In this document: positions 15,687 through 24,643 of the stretch, in pieces
Position numbering within the stretch: the stretch's first letter is position 1
How the letters are laid out: every line of letters begins with the position of its first letter
NCBI RefSeq assembly: GCF_000813825.1
Contig: NZ_JWTA01000015.1
Location: forward strand, 1-64,000
Length of the DNA: 64,000 bases
Direction: 5' to 3'
Source of the DNA: Chryseobacterium taiwanense
GTDB lineage: Bacteria > Bacteroidota > Bacteroidia > Flavobacteriales > Weeksellaceae
Notes under the pieces: model-generated
What the model saw: the letters and a program-made list of their open reading frames with translations, nothing else
Databases searched by the model: none
What the model was told of the DNA's origin: nothing
Translations under genes and position numbers: made by a program

Positions 15687-18600
15687 ATGTCCGATATAGG
15701 AAAAATTATAAGAGTAAATGCATTGCCTCCTCCGAATGAAAGAGAAAACAATGTCATTTACCAAGTAGCTGCACCAGGTGCAGCTACTTATAAAGACTAT
15801 GCCATTGATGCTAATGGGGATCTGAAAACGCCATCTTACATCCCATTAACAGGAACAGAAGAAGGACAGCCTTTAACTAAAAATATAGAAGTAGACCCAA
15901 GTGAAGAAGGAAGCGTAGGATTTATATCAAATACTCCTGATGTCTCTGAAGCTGTTATAACTATTCAAGAAGACGATAGTATACTTGTCGAATCAATTAG
16001 CAATCCAGAAAATAACTCTTCTTCTATTCATGTACATCATGATACCGGTATAGAAATATCAGCAACAACACCAGATGACCAATTTTCAGCAATTATAGAT
16101 GTATCAGGATTACAGGGTGATGATTACGTATTACCAACAAGTGATAAACATTATGTCCAAAAAAAATACGTAACCGATAATTTTACTTCACAAACTACTT
16201 TAAATAATACATTGGCTGGCTATTATACATCAGCACAAACAGACAATTTATTTTACGATAAAACGGAAGTAGATGCTAAATTATCTGCAGTATATCGTCC
16301 TAAAGGTTCAGTATCCAATTTTGCTTCATTGCCGTCATCTGGAAATACAGAAGGTGATGTCTGGAATCTCCTTGATACTGGTGCAAATTACGTATGGGTT
16401 ATTAATTTAAATAATACAGGAGTTTCCGGATGGGATAAATTATCAGAAACGGTTGATCTTACCAACTACATGACGCTGAATACTGACCAACCAGTAACAG
16501 GAAAAAAATCTTTTATAACTGATGGAGGCAATGTGTGGAATAATAATTCAGCCAGAATTTTTGGTATAAATGGATATGATGCAGGATTAACATTTTATAA
16601 GGACGGGGTTGATATTAGTCAAATAAGATTTGATGGAGGAGGATTCCACTTCAATAATGGTGATAACTCAGGTTACTTTCAAATCAAGGCAGGTGGTTTC
16701 ATTAAAGAATTCTCTAATGATTCTCTTGTATTACTAGGAGGTGGTGGTCATAAACAAGTTTCTGATTTTGTCGATAGAACATCAGGACAAGATATTACAG
16801 GGTATAAAACTTTCTTCTCATACTTAGGGGGTGATATAGCAAATAACAGATTATGGGTAAGGTCTAGTGACGGTTCAAATCCAGGTATGTCATTTATTAA
16901 AGACGGTGTAGATAATGCTCAAATTACATATAATGGTGCAGGTTTTCTATTTTTTAATACAAACTCATCAGGGTATGTTCCAATAGTAGCAAACGGTTTT
17001 GTTAAAAACGGTTCAAATGACAATTATTTCTTGCTTGGTGGAGGTGCTCACGTACCTAGGTCAGCTTATGTAGATACTGATACCGTAGGACAATCAATAA
17101 ACTCACGTAAAATATTTAGTATTCAATCAATAACAGGAAATGATTACTTAGGTGCGGGATTAGAAATTGACGGTAATGGTAGTACGTTTTACCCAACAAT
17201 AAGTTTTCATCAACCAGGAGCATATGCATTAACAATGAGTGTTAGAGGCAATGGCTTTAATTTTATGGATTATAGTGGTACTTTACTTACTGATGTTAAT
17301 GCTGCTAAATTCATAAAAGGAGGCTCAGATGACACTAGAGTTTTACTTGGAGGAGGAGGGGACAAATTAATTTCTGATTTTGTTCTTGATGCAGATTTGA
17401 ATAATTATGTAGATAGAACTACAGCTCAAAATGTAGGAGGTGAAAAAACTATGACCAGTGCTACAAAATGGATAAAAGATGGAGATTCAGTATCAAATTC
17501 TGTAGGTATTATTGGTTCAGGGGATACTAATTTTGATATAGGTACTTTAAATGATAAAAATGTAGTAGTATATAGAAATTCATTACAGAAAATAATTGTT
17601 GGTGATACAATAACTACTTTTAATAATAATATAAATGCTTTAACTATTTCTGCCCAAAATGCTACTGACAGACTTATATATGATAACATAGAAAATTATG
17701 GTTCACCATTAAAAATTAATGCTAATGCAAGTCTAGGTGTTTTATTACAGGCTAATGGGTCTACTGCTTTAGGGATTTATTCTGATGCAATAAATGTAAA
17801 TCCAAATATGTATTTATCAGGCGGTGGTATTATTTACACCAATGGAGATATTGAACATAAACAAAGTATTACAGGAGGTAATGCAACAGGAGCTATTTGG
17901 AGAAATAAAGATGGTTCAGGAGACAGAATTGCAGGTATTGGTGTATATACTGAGGATGGGGATTTTAGGTTTAATTATATTGGTTGGGGTACATCTCCTT
18001 GGCTTCTATCTACTAATTTAGCTGTAGCTAGTGATAGATTTACTTATAAAGATAATAACGTATGGCACTCAGGTATTTTACCTGATTATAGGGATTATGG
18101 TCTAGGTAGAACAGATGCAGTAGCTACTGCTGATTTAAATAATATAACCTATACATCTATTCAGGATATTTTTGATACTACTTTAAACAGACCGCCTGAT
18201 GGATTTGGTTATGGTTCAGTTTGGACGCATAGAAAAGGTGGAGCCGAGTTTACTCAAATGGCAGTAAATGTTCTTGATGGAAGATTATATACAAGAGGTT
18301 GGTCAAATGGTACAGGAGATACTGGCTGGAATAGAACAGCATTATATTCAGAAGTAAGTGGGAAAGCAAATGCGTTGGAAAATGCAACAGGTATAGGATT
18401 TAGTTCAGGACAATTACCTTCAGTAGATGGCTCACAATATCCTTATTTTTATTTTGATGATGGAACAAATCAATCATATATTGCTATGGCAACTCAAGGA
18501 TGGGTTAATTATAGATTTAGCAATCTTAATAATAGCTATGTAACAATTGATGGTGCACCACAAAATATTTTAGGTGATAAGAGTTTTGCAAGTTCATCAG

Positions 18601-20240
18601 ATGTTTCTTTTGAAGGAGTAGATTTAAATCACATTTATGCATATAGACAAACAACAGGTAATGTAGGTCTAGTATCAGGTCATGAATATAGACACTATGA
18701 TACAAGATGGTTAATAGGTAATAAAAGAGGTGGTAGCACTGAGACTTTAGGTCTTGCTGTTCATTTATCAACAAACAATGGTTCAACATATGATGAGAAA
18801 TTTTTATTTACTCCTGATGGTAACATATTAACTTCTGCATATGGAGCAGCTAGTGACTGGAATGCTAAAGTTAGTCAATCACAATTGACAGGGTATGTCT
18901 CATATACAGGGGCAAATCAGCCTGTAAACATTGGTTCTCAGAATTTAAGTACTACAGGTTCTATTTTAGCTACTGAGTTTCAGGGAAGAATCCTGTCTTC
19001 ATCTGTATTAACAGGAGATCAGGTAATAAATGCAAATCAAAATAATCAATTATATTTTGGTAATCATTCAATTCCTGATGTTTATTATTTAGCTGATGAT
19101 AATCATAGATGGTATGTTAAAGGAAATCAACAAGCTATATTAAATGATTCTGGTTTAGCAATAACTGGAACTTTAAATGTAAATGGTTCTTCAGTTATCA
19201 CAGAAGTGCAAAGAGGTGTTGCAAACGGTTTTGCACCATTAGGTTCAGATGTAAAAATTTCTTCAGCTTATTTACCAAGTTATGTAGATGATGTTTTAGA
19301 ATTTGATAATCTTCCATTATTTCCAGCAACGGGAGAAACTGGTAAAATTTACATTGCAAAAGATACTAATTTAACATATCGTTGGGGAGGTTCTTCTTAC
19401 ACTCTTATTTCTTCTGGAGCTGTTCAATCTGTAAATGGGCAGACAGGAATTGTAAATTTAGCTAAATCAGATATTGGTTTATCAAATGTAGATAATACTT
19501 CAGATGCTACGAAAAATGTTTCCTCTGCAACAAAATGGACAACCCCTAGAACGTTATCGTATACAGGTGATGTAACCGGCTCTGCTTCTGTTGACGGCTC
19601 AGGAAATGTAGGTTTTGCCATGACATTAGCAAATTCAGGAGTTTCTGCAGGCACTTACAATACTGTAAATGTTGATGCGAAAGGTAGAGTTTTATCCGGC
19701 AGTAATATCAATTATGCTACAGAATCTTACGTAACAGATCTTTTACAGCAAAATTATTTTAATCAGGCTGTTGCAGATGAAAGATTTGTGAATACAGAAG
19801 GGGATGAAACAATCAATGGTAATAAAGCATTTACTTCCAGCCCAGCTATTCCGGCAGCTACCAACGGAGACCATGCGGTAAACCTGGAACAATTAACAGC
19901 AAGTTTATCAACCGTTATAAGCGACAACGATGGCTTTAATGTATTAGAAGTATACAAACTAATAGATAGTAATCCTTTCTATATTGACGACATCCGCATT
20001 AAAAAATATAACATCGTTTTTGATGGTAGTTCAAATGGATCTGTCAATATCATTCAATTAAGGGATAATCAATATTACCAGTTCTCCAACATATCAGGTT
20101 CAGGTGCTGATTTAAGGTTAGATGTAGAAGGTTATGGCCTTGTAGATATCATTCCATCAGGTAAAACAATCGTATACATGTCATGGGGTGATGGAAAACT
20201 CTTGAAAATATCTGAAAATTCAAACGTTTCGATAATATAA
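15687..20240 (+). CDS. Tail-fibre-like repetitive protein (1517 aa)
   Basis: The N-terminal module (residues 1-50, IGKIIRVNALPP to DYAIDANGDLK) recurs in the 158-aa protein at 20385 and is probably a docking domain. A phage-fibre-like body follows: YVTDNFTSQTTLNNTLAGYY, trimer-like KTEVDAKL, and a PKGSVSNFASLPSSGNTEGD domain typical of tail fibres. There are three repeats with an F(I/V)K..S(N/D)D..LLGGG core near residues 345, 450 and 550. Near the C terminus are the classic fibre phrases GLSNVDNTSDATKNV, YTGDVTGSASVDGSGNV and GVSAGTYNTVNVDAKGRVLS. The very A/T-rich coding of 17-19 kb and the repeats suggest horizontal exchange. It should trimerise and bind a surface receptor. It shares a transcript with the 1208-residue protein. 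Confidence 0.85.
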   Translation: MSDIGKIIRVNALPPPNERENNVIYQVAAPGAATYKDYAIDANGDLKTPSYIPLTGTEEGQPLTKNIEVDPSEEGSVGFISNTPDVSEAVITIQEDDSILVESISNPENNSSSIHVHHDTGIEISATTPDDQFSAIIDVSGLQGDDYVLPTSDKHYVQKKYVTDNFTSQTTLNNTLAGYYTSAQTDNLFYDKTEVDAKLSAVYRPKGSVSNFASLPSSGNTEGDVWNLLDTGANYVWVINLNNTGVSGWDKLSETVDLTNYMTLNTDQPVTGKKSFITDGGNVWNNNSARIFGINGYDAGLTFYKDGVDISQIRFDGGGFHFNNGDNSGYFQIKAGGFIKEFSNDSLVLLGGGGHKQVSDFVDRTSGQDITGYKTFFSYLGGDIANNRLWVRSSDGSNPGMSFIKDGVDNAQITYNGAGFLFFNTNSSGYVPIVANGFVKNGSNDNYFLLGGGAHVPRSAYVDTDTVGQSINSRKIFSIQSITGNDYLGAGLEIDGNGSTFYPTISFHQPGAYALTMSVRGNGFNFMDYSGTLLTDVNAAKFIKGGSDDTRVLLGGGGDKLISDFVLDADLNNYVDRTTAQNVGGEKTMTSATKWIKDGDSVSNSVGIIGSGDTNFDIGTLNDKNVVVYRNSLQKIIVGDTITTFNNNINALTISAQNATDRLIYDNIENYGSPLKINANASLGVLLQANGSTALGIYSDAINVNPNMYLSGGGIIYTNGDIEHKQSITGGNATGAIWRNKDGSGDRIAGIGVYTEDGDFRFNYIGWGTSPWLLSTNLAVASDRFTYKDNNVWHSGILPDYRDYGLGRTDAVATADLNNITYTSIQDIFDTTLNRPPDGFGYGSVWTHRKGGAEFTQMAVNVLDGRLYTRGWSNGTGDTGWNRTALYSEVSGKANALENATGIGFSSGQLPSVDGSQYPYFYFDDGTNQSYIAMATQGWVNYRFSNLNNSYVTIDGAPQNILGDKSFASSSDVSFEGVDLNHIYAYRQTTGNVGLVSGHEYRHYDTRWLIGNKRGGSTETLGLAVHLSTNNGSTYDEKFLFTPDGNILTSAYGAASDWNAKVSQSQLTGYVSYTGANQPVNIGSQNLSTTGSILATEFQGRILSSSVLTGDQVINANQNNQLYFGNHSIPDVYYLADDNHRWYVKGNQQAILNDSGLAITGTLNVNGSSVITEVQRGVANGFAPLGSDVKISSAYLPSYVDDVLEFDNLPLFPATGETGKIYIAKDTNLTYRWGGSSYTLISSGAVQSVNGQTGIVNLAKSDIGLSNVDNTSDATKNVSSATKWTTPRTLSYTGDVTGSASVDGSGNVGFAMTLANSGVSAGTYNTVNVDAKGRVLSGSNINYATESYVTDLLQQNYFNQAVADERFVNTEGDETINGNKAFTSSPAIPAATNGDHAVNLEQLTASLSTVISDNDGFNVLEVYKLIDSNPFYIDDIRIKKYNIVFDGSSNGSVNIIQLRDNQYYQFSNISGSGADLRLDVEGYGLVDIIPSGKTIVYMSWGDGKLLKISENSNVSII

Positions 20241-20288
20241 ATACTGTCCTGAATTTTTTAAAAAAAAATTGCTAATAAACCACTTATG

Positions 20289-20348
20289 CAAAATCTCCCT
20301 AATCAGCTATTCCAAAATGTAATAGTAAGAGCATTATAGGAGATTTTG
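20289..20348 (+). terminator. Long inverted repeat after the tail-fibre gene
   Basis: CAAAATCTCC (20289-20298) and GGAGATTTTG (20339-20348) are perfect 10-bp arms around a 40-nt loop, followed by TTTTC. It lies between the two genes that share an N-terminal module and may end part of the transcription or mark a recombination boundary. Confidence 0.45.
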
Positions 20349-20384
20349 TTTTCAATCAAATATTAACTAAAAAAATAAAAAACA

Positions 20385-20861
20385 ATGTCCAATATTGGAA
20401 AAATTATAAGAGTAAATGCATTACCTCCGGAAGGAGAAAGAGAAGTAGATGTCATTTATCAGGTAGCAACACCGGGCTCTACTACTTACACAGATTATGC
20501 AATTGACGCCAACGGTGATTTAAAAATTCACACCTCTACGGAAACAAAGAATTATAAAACTTATGTAGCAAGATTACAGATTGATTCTTCTTTTAATTTA
20601 ATTGCAACTGTTCTGGATAACAATTTAGGCACTATTACCTGGAGCAAAACAGGAACCGGAGCTTATAAAGGTGTTTTGACAGGAGGGCAATTCGTAGATG
20701 GCAAAACCATTGTTATGATGAATATGTCTTTAACACCTCCATATTTCGCGGCAGTTACTCCAGCTTATAACTTCCCTTCTGATACTGAAATTAGCTTTTC
20801 ATTTACAGCTAATAACATAGAGATGCCTTTAGGAATGATAGAAATTAGAGTATATAATTAA
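20385..20861 (+). CDS. Short protein with the tail-fibre N-terminal module (158 aa)
   Basis: Residues 1-50 are nearly identical to the start of the 1517-residue fibre, also at the DNA level (GGAAAAATTATAAGAGTAAA in both). After that the sequences differ completely: a compact, probably beta-rich C-terminal domain of about 100 residues (YVARLQIDSSFNLIATVLDN, then FPSDTEISFSFTANNIEMPL). This is the pattern of a shared anchor carrying alternative tips. The domain could be an alternative receptor-binding head or a small decorating protein. Function is inferred only from the shared module. Confidence 0.65.
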   Translation: MSNIGKIIRVNALPPEGEREVDVIYQVATPGSTTYTDYAIDANGDLKIHTSTETKNYKTYVARLQIDSSFNLIATVLDNNLGTITWSKTGTGAYKGVLTGGQFVDGKTIVMMNMSLTPPYFAAVTPAYNFPSDTEISFSFTANNIEMPLGMIEIRVYN

Positions 20862-20890
20862 AAAACTCTCTCATTTAATTAACCAAAACT

Positions 20891-20912
20891 GGCAGAGCCT
20901 AAAAACTCTGCC
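20891..20912 (+). terminator. Hairpin between the fibre genes and the toxin gene
   Basis: GGCAGAG (20891-20897) pairs with CTCTGCC (20906-20912), loop of 8, then TTT. It is a plausible weak terminator separating the fibre unit from the toxin unit. Confidence 0.55.
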
Positions 20913-20935
20913 TTTACTAACACAAAAATCACAAA

Positions 20936-22690
20936 ATGAGTTTAGAAATAAGTAGCAAACCATCTTTTAAAGAGTATTCAAAAAACAATTGGGAGGCATT
21001 CGGTTTAGAAAATTCAAATAAGAATGAAAAACTTACAACACAACAAATGGCTGATCAATTTTTTGGAGGAAAACCATTAATCAAATCTGAAGGATATGAA
21101 GTTTATACCGACGAAACAGATCCTATTAAAGAGCAACAAATTGAAGAAGTACTAGTGTATAAATATTATAAAGGGATCTTCGGAGATATTACTGTTAAAC
21201 TTTTTGCAAGCAAAGACGGAGTTTTTTTATTAGAGAGATTCCGACAAATTCAAGAACCTACAGATAAAACCATTGTACTATTTATGGAAATAGATGATGA
21301 GTACAATTTGTATACAATAACGAGAATGAAAGTCTCAAAAGATTTAAATGATCCTAAAAAAATCCCTTTTGCCGAAGCATTAAACTTTGTAAGAGAACAC
21401 GAAATCACAATTTCACCAAAAGAGATGAGAAATCTTCTCGAAAAAAAAGTTTTAGCAAATAAAAAAAGCTTTTTAAACTGGCTGATGAAAATTATAAAAT
21501 CCCCTATTTCAGATGTATTTGATTTTTTCACAAATGAGATATTTGAGAAAGGAGCAAATTATTTTACAGGGATAGCAAAAAGTATTGAAAGCTTGAAAAT
21601 AAATGAGTCTGGGTGGAATCCTAAAACAGAAGAAGGGGAATATAATCCAAAACTAATTCCTCAAAGTGTTTGGGAAAAAATAAAGCCTTTTTATGAGCAT
21701 CAAAATGGTACCCCAAATGAAAATGTACTAAATAGCCAAAAAGTAGTATCAAGTATTTTTGATAATCTATTTGAGTTAGTAGAAGGTACTCGAAAAAATT
21801 TCAAATCCATAATCACTGGTATGGAATCATATCTCCCAAAATCTATTTACAACATCTTAAATATAGAAATTAATGTTTTTTTTAATAAAATAGTCAATGT
21901 AAAAAAATCTTTAAAAAGTTCATTACCTTCTCTTCAAGCTGTCATTTATAAAAATTTCACTACAGCCAATGCATTAGTATGTGGTATATATAACAGTTTA
22001 ATTGATGTTATTGCTGGTATTTTTTCCCTTATTGGCTTCTTCTTCAAAGCAAAAGCTGAATGGGATAAAGTAAAAGAAGAAGCTTCTAATGATATGATGC
22101 TTTTTATTGAATACTTCCTTGAAATCATAGAAGGTATAGTTGAAAGTATAAGAAATTTTGATATTGCTGATTTTCTTATTAATAGCATTGCTTTCCAGAC
22201 ACAAGCAGCATATAAACTTTATCAATGGCTGACAACAAGTTCCGTAGAGGTCACCTTAGAACAGGTTTTTTATTATTTAGGATATATTATCGGGATGATC
22301 ATAGACATTGTTCTGGAAACATTACTTACCGGCGGTGTCGCAGATGTTGTAAAACTTTTTGAAGGTGTAGCATCTTTTATGAAAAATCCTTTACAAAATC
22401 TTGGTAAATCTGTAGCAAGTATTATAAAGACCGCCGGTGACGCATTTTCTATGGGTATCGAATTTATCCGATTTATTATTAAAAAGCTAAAAGAAGGAAG
22501 CAAAGCTTTATTTGAGCAATTATCGAAATGGATTGATGATATTTTTAATCTTGGTGGAAAAGTGAAAAATTTTGTAAAAGAAATTTATGATGAATTTTTC
22601 AGTCCAAAAGTACGAGAATATTTGGAGAAGATCGGATTACAACCTACAAAGTTGGAAAACGGTGTATTTAGTATGTGTCCAATATTTTAA
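20936..22690 (+). CDS. Polymorphic-toxin-like carrier protein (584 aa)
   Basis: Not in a family I can name, but its shape is that of the N-terminal and pre-toxin part of a polymorphic toxin. Residues 1-180 are soluble. A long helical region follows, with a hydrophobic stretch about 340-365 (LIDVIAGIFSLIGFFF) and a glycine-rich membrane-active-looking segment about 440-475 (YYLGYIIGMIIDIVLETLLT then GGVADVV). The frame ends in NGVFSMCPIF with no recognisable catalytic domain, while the next gene, 11 bp downstream in the -1 frame, supplies an EndoU-like nuclease and then a probable immunity gene. No secretion signal is present, so delivery would need a particle, lysis or an unlinked system. Confidence 0.65.
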   Translation: MSLEISSKPSFKEYSKNNWEAFGLENSNKNEKLTTQQMADQFFGGKPLIKSEGYEVYTDETDPIKEQQIEEVLVYKYYKGIFGDITVKLFASKDGVFLLERFRQIQEPTDKTIVLFMEIDDEYNLYTITRMKVSKDLNDPKKIPFAEALNFVREHEITISPKEMRNLLEKKVLANKKSFLNWLMKIIKSPISDVFDFFTNEIFEKGANYFTGIAKSIESLKINESGWNPKTEEGEYNPKLIPQSVWEKIKPFYEHQNGTPNENVLNSQKVVSSIFDNLFELVEGTRKNFKSIITGMESYLPKSIYNILNIEINVFFNKIVNVKKSLKSSLPSLQAVIYKNFTTANALVCGIYNSLIDVIAGIFSLIGFFFKAKAEWDKVKEEASNDMMLFIEYFLEIIEGIVESIRNFDIADFLINSIAFQTQAAYKLYQWLTTSSVEVTLEQVFYYLGYIIGMIIDIVLETLLTGGVADVVKLFEGVASFMKNPLQNLGKSVASIIKTAGDAFSMGIEFIRFIIKKLKEGSKALFEQLSKWIDDIFNLGGKVKNFVKEIYDEFFSPKVREYLEKIGLQPTKLENGVFSMCPIF

Positions 22691-22701
22691 AAAGAAAGTA
22701 C

Positions 22702-23454
22702 ATGGGAAATATTAAGAAATGTCTTAAATTAGAAACTGAAATAAAAAATGGTGAAAAAGTATGCCATATTCTAAGAAATAATGTAAAAATTGCTGAAAAT
22801 ATTCCTGCCGAACAGATTGATAATTACTTTGTAAGAATGGAAAAAGAGGCAAAAAAAAACAAACAAACATTAGATCAATACTTAGATAACTTATTGGAAA
22901 CTGTTTTTATTTTGGGACGCAAGTTCGACGAACATATTGAGATAGGTCATGTTACAATAGAAATTGTAAATGGTAAACTTCCTAAGAAGATTAAAATTAA
23001 AGGAAAATTTAGACCCAATCCGGATTATATAATAGAAGAATATAGATATATTTTAGGAAAAGGTCGATCACAAAGTACTATTAAACCACCTTATCAAGCA
23101 AGAATAAAAGGGTCGGGAGGTTCTCATATTATTAGTAAGATAAATAATCAATTTGTTAGAATTGTGGAAAGCGGAACTCACGTAATACCATCCGGAGAGA
23201 CTATTCGCATAGCTACTATCAAATATTGGATAGAAGAGAAAAGAATTTGGAAACTAAAAGATGACATGCATACATTCTTTCCTTCGAATTGGAATTTAGA
23301 GAAAATAAGAAGTATAGTACAAGAAGCAAGTGGGAATATTATAGAAAAGCAAGGTAATCGAGTTATTGGTAAAACAAAAAATGGAGTAAAAATAGAAATG
23401 AGAATAGATTTAGAAACAAGAGAAGTTTTAACCGCCTATATTGTAATTAATTAA
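22702..23454 (+). CDS. EndoU-like nuclease toxin (250 aa)
   Basis: The C-terminal 100 residues resemble bacterial EndoU RNase domains of polymorphic toxins. A GSGGSHI segment holds a candidate catalytic histidine, and IRIATIKYWIEE leads to W.LK. Then come HTFFPSNWNLEKIRSIVQEA, GVKIEMRID and the closing LTAYIVIN, matching the EndoU ending pattern of a TFFP..W helix and a final ..TAY strand. I choose ATG 22702, which has an A-rich leader, over GTG 22675, which overlaps the previous gene. The same frame is open across the junction, so a past or programmed -1 frameshift could fuse it to the 584-residue carrier. The N-terminal 100 residues are not recognised. The likely antitoxin gene begins one base after the stop. 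Confidence 0.6.
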   Translation: MGNIKKCLKLETEIKNGEKVCHILRNNVKIAENIPAEQIDNYFVRMEKEAKKNKQTLDQYLDNLLETVFILGRKFDEHIEIGHVTIEIVNGKLPKKIKIKGKFRPNPDYIIEEYRYILGKGRSQSTIKPPYQARIKGSGGSHIISKINNQFVRIVESGTHVIPSGETIRIATIKYWIEEKRIWKLKDDMHTFFPSNWNLEKIRSIVQEASGNIIEKQGNRVIGKTKNGVKIEMRIDLETREVLTAYIVIN

Positions 23455-23455
23455 A

Positions 23456-23800
23456 ATGAAAAAAATAGAATTTAAAAAGATTGATGATGGTTTCAGAACC
23501 GTACATCCAAATGATCCTAAATTTATTTTACTGAGTTTATTTATTGGAAAATACCGCTTTCCTAAAAATATTCAACAAATCATAGATTTATTAGAGTCCG
23601 TTAATGATAATAGTAAAACATGGGAAGAAGCTATTGAACCCTATTCTGACGACACGTTGGATATAGGATATGGAAGTGGTGAACTAGATATCCAAGAAAA
23701 TACCGCATATTTTTTCTCTAAAAATGATGAAGAATCTTTTGACATGCCTCTTCAAGAACTTATAGATGTTATGAAAGAATGGAAAGGTTTTATGAGTTAA
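23456..23800 (+). CDS. Probable immunity protein for the EndoU-like toxin (114 aa)
   Basis: A small acidic cytoplasmic protein starting immediately after the toxin stop codon, the position expected of the cognate immunity gene. The end (FSKNDEESFDMPLQELIDVM followed by KEWKGFM) resembles the C-terminal helix found in several short immunity proteins. No signal peptide, consistent with neutralising a nuclease in the cytoplasm. The exact immunity family is not clear to me. Confidence 0.6.
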   Translation: MKKIEFKKIDDGFRTVHPNDPKFILLSLFIGKYRFPKNIQQIIDLLESVNDNSKTWEEAIEPYSDDTLDIGYGSGELDIQENTAYFFSKNDEESFDMPLQELIDVMKEWKGFMS

Positions 23801-23910
23801 AAAAAATGCAATATTAGTGTCAAAATTTATTTTCTTTTCACATTTATTACGTAACTAAAAAATCGTACAAAAATAATCCTATAAGTACATAAGAAAATTG
23901 AAAAAAATAA

Positions 23911-24080
23911 AAACATGACACCTTTTTTCGCATTAAGCCCATATATTTGTCATAGAAACTTTTAGCATGAAACGCCTGCGTTCCATTCGACAAAATAAAA
24001 CGAAACAAAGCTGCAGCATAAATATCCGATTGAAAAAAAATTTCACATGACTAGATATATCTTAAGTAAAACAATAAATC
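23911..24080 (+). repeat. Degenerate duplicate of the WYL promoter and first codons (with operator site 4)
   Basis: The 404-bp space 23801-24204 holds a second copy of the sequence at 25783-25950. Shared pieces are GACACCTTTT, CGCATTAAGCCCATATATTT, TGCGTTCCATTCGACAAAAT and AAAGCTGCA. After these comes a degraded version of the start of the WYL gene, TTGAAAAAAAATTTCACATG in place of ATGAAAAAAGATTTTTACCT. In this copy the operator (TGACACCTTTTTTCG, 23916-23930) has lost bases in both arms, but the -7 box TATATTTG at 23942 is intact and again 26 bp away. It implies that the orphan immunity genes were inserted between, or expanded behind, a duplicated WYL promoter. Confidence 0.8.
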
Positions 24081-24084
24081 TAAT

Positions 24085-24129
24085 ATCCACGAAACAATAA
24101 TTTTTGCGGATTTTTATTAACTATTTTTG
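24085..24129 (+). promoter_or_regulatory. Terminator-promoter module I (before the Imm35-like gene)
   Basis: ATCCACGAAA pairs with TTTTGCGGAT (one mismatch) and is followed by TTTTTATTAA and a -7 box TATTTTTG at 24122-24129. The arrangement hairpin, T run, TTAAcTATnTTTGA recurs twice downstream, so each small gene here has its own insulated start. Confidence 0.55.
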
Positions 24130-24204
24130 AAAAAAGTCAAAAGAATAAATGAAAAGTATACCATCCGACTAATATCTATTTAGAAAGAGTTAAACAATCA
24201 AACT

Positions 24205-24498
24205 ATGTTAACAGAGCAACAGATTACGACTATTGCCCAAAATCATATTGACAAATATGGTAAAGAATCAGGCATTCGACTCTCGCTTTTTAAAGAAGCC
24301 ACTATAAAAAAAACTTATGGAATAATTTTTTTCTATGTAAGCAAAAAATTTTATGATACAGGAAATGAAAAGTATAATACACTACTTGGAAATGTTCCTT
24401 TCTTGGTCAAAAATAATGATGGAGAGATAATAGAATTTGGTTCAGGGAACACTATCGAATATTACATCCAAGAATATGAAGCTGGAAGATATGCTTAA
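24205..24498 (+). CDS. Imm35-like immunity protein (97 aa)
   Basis: The protein has the layout I associate with the Imm35/YrhB family: a short helical start, GIIFFYVSKKFYDTG, then LLGNVPFLVKNNDGEIIEFG with the conserved GN.PF.V...G.I pattern, and a C-terminal EYYIQEYEAGRYA helix. Such proteins protect against polymorphic toxins. No toxin gene is attached, so it is an orphan immunity gene, behind terminator-promoter module I. It is cytoplasmic by absence of a signal. Confidence 0.65.
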   Translation: MLTEQQITTIAQNHIDKYGKESGIRLSLFKEATIKKTYGIIFFYVSKKFYDTGNEKYNTLLGNVPFLVKNNDGEIIEFGSGNTIEYYIQEYEAGRYA

Positions 24499-24560
24499 AT
24501 TTATTCTTTATCTTGCTGCGCAAAATATCTAGATATTGTATGATCAAAACAAATAATTCT

Positions 24561-24610
24561 AAAATCAGCAAAACATTAAGTTTTTGCTGATTTTTCATTA
24601 ACTATCTTTG
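24561..24610 (+). promoter_or_regulatory. Terminator-promoter module II
   Basis: AAAATCAGCAAAA (24561-24573) and TTTTGCTGATTTT (24582-24594) form a perfect 13-bp stem followed by a T run, TTAAC and the -7 box TATCTTTG (24603-24610). It ends the Imm35-like gene and starts the first lipoprotein gene. Confidence 0.75.
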
Positions 24611-24643
24611 ATAAGAACTAAATAATGAAAGATTAAATCAATT

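Noticed and set aside
22670..22705. Programmed -1 frameshift at a classic slippery heptamer
   Set aside because: The junction ATATTTTAAAAAG does not fit X XXY YYZ in the reading frame and no strong downstream structure is visible.
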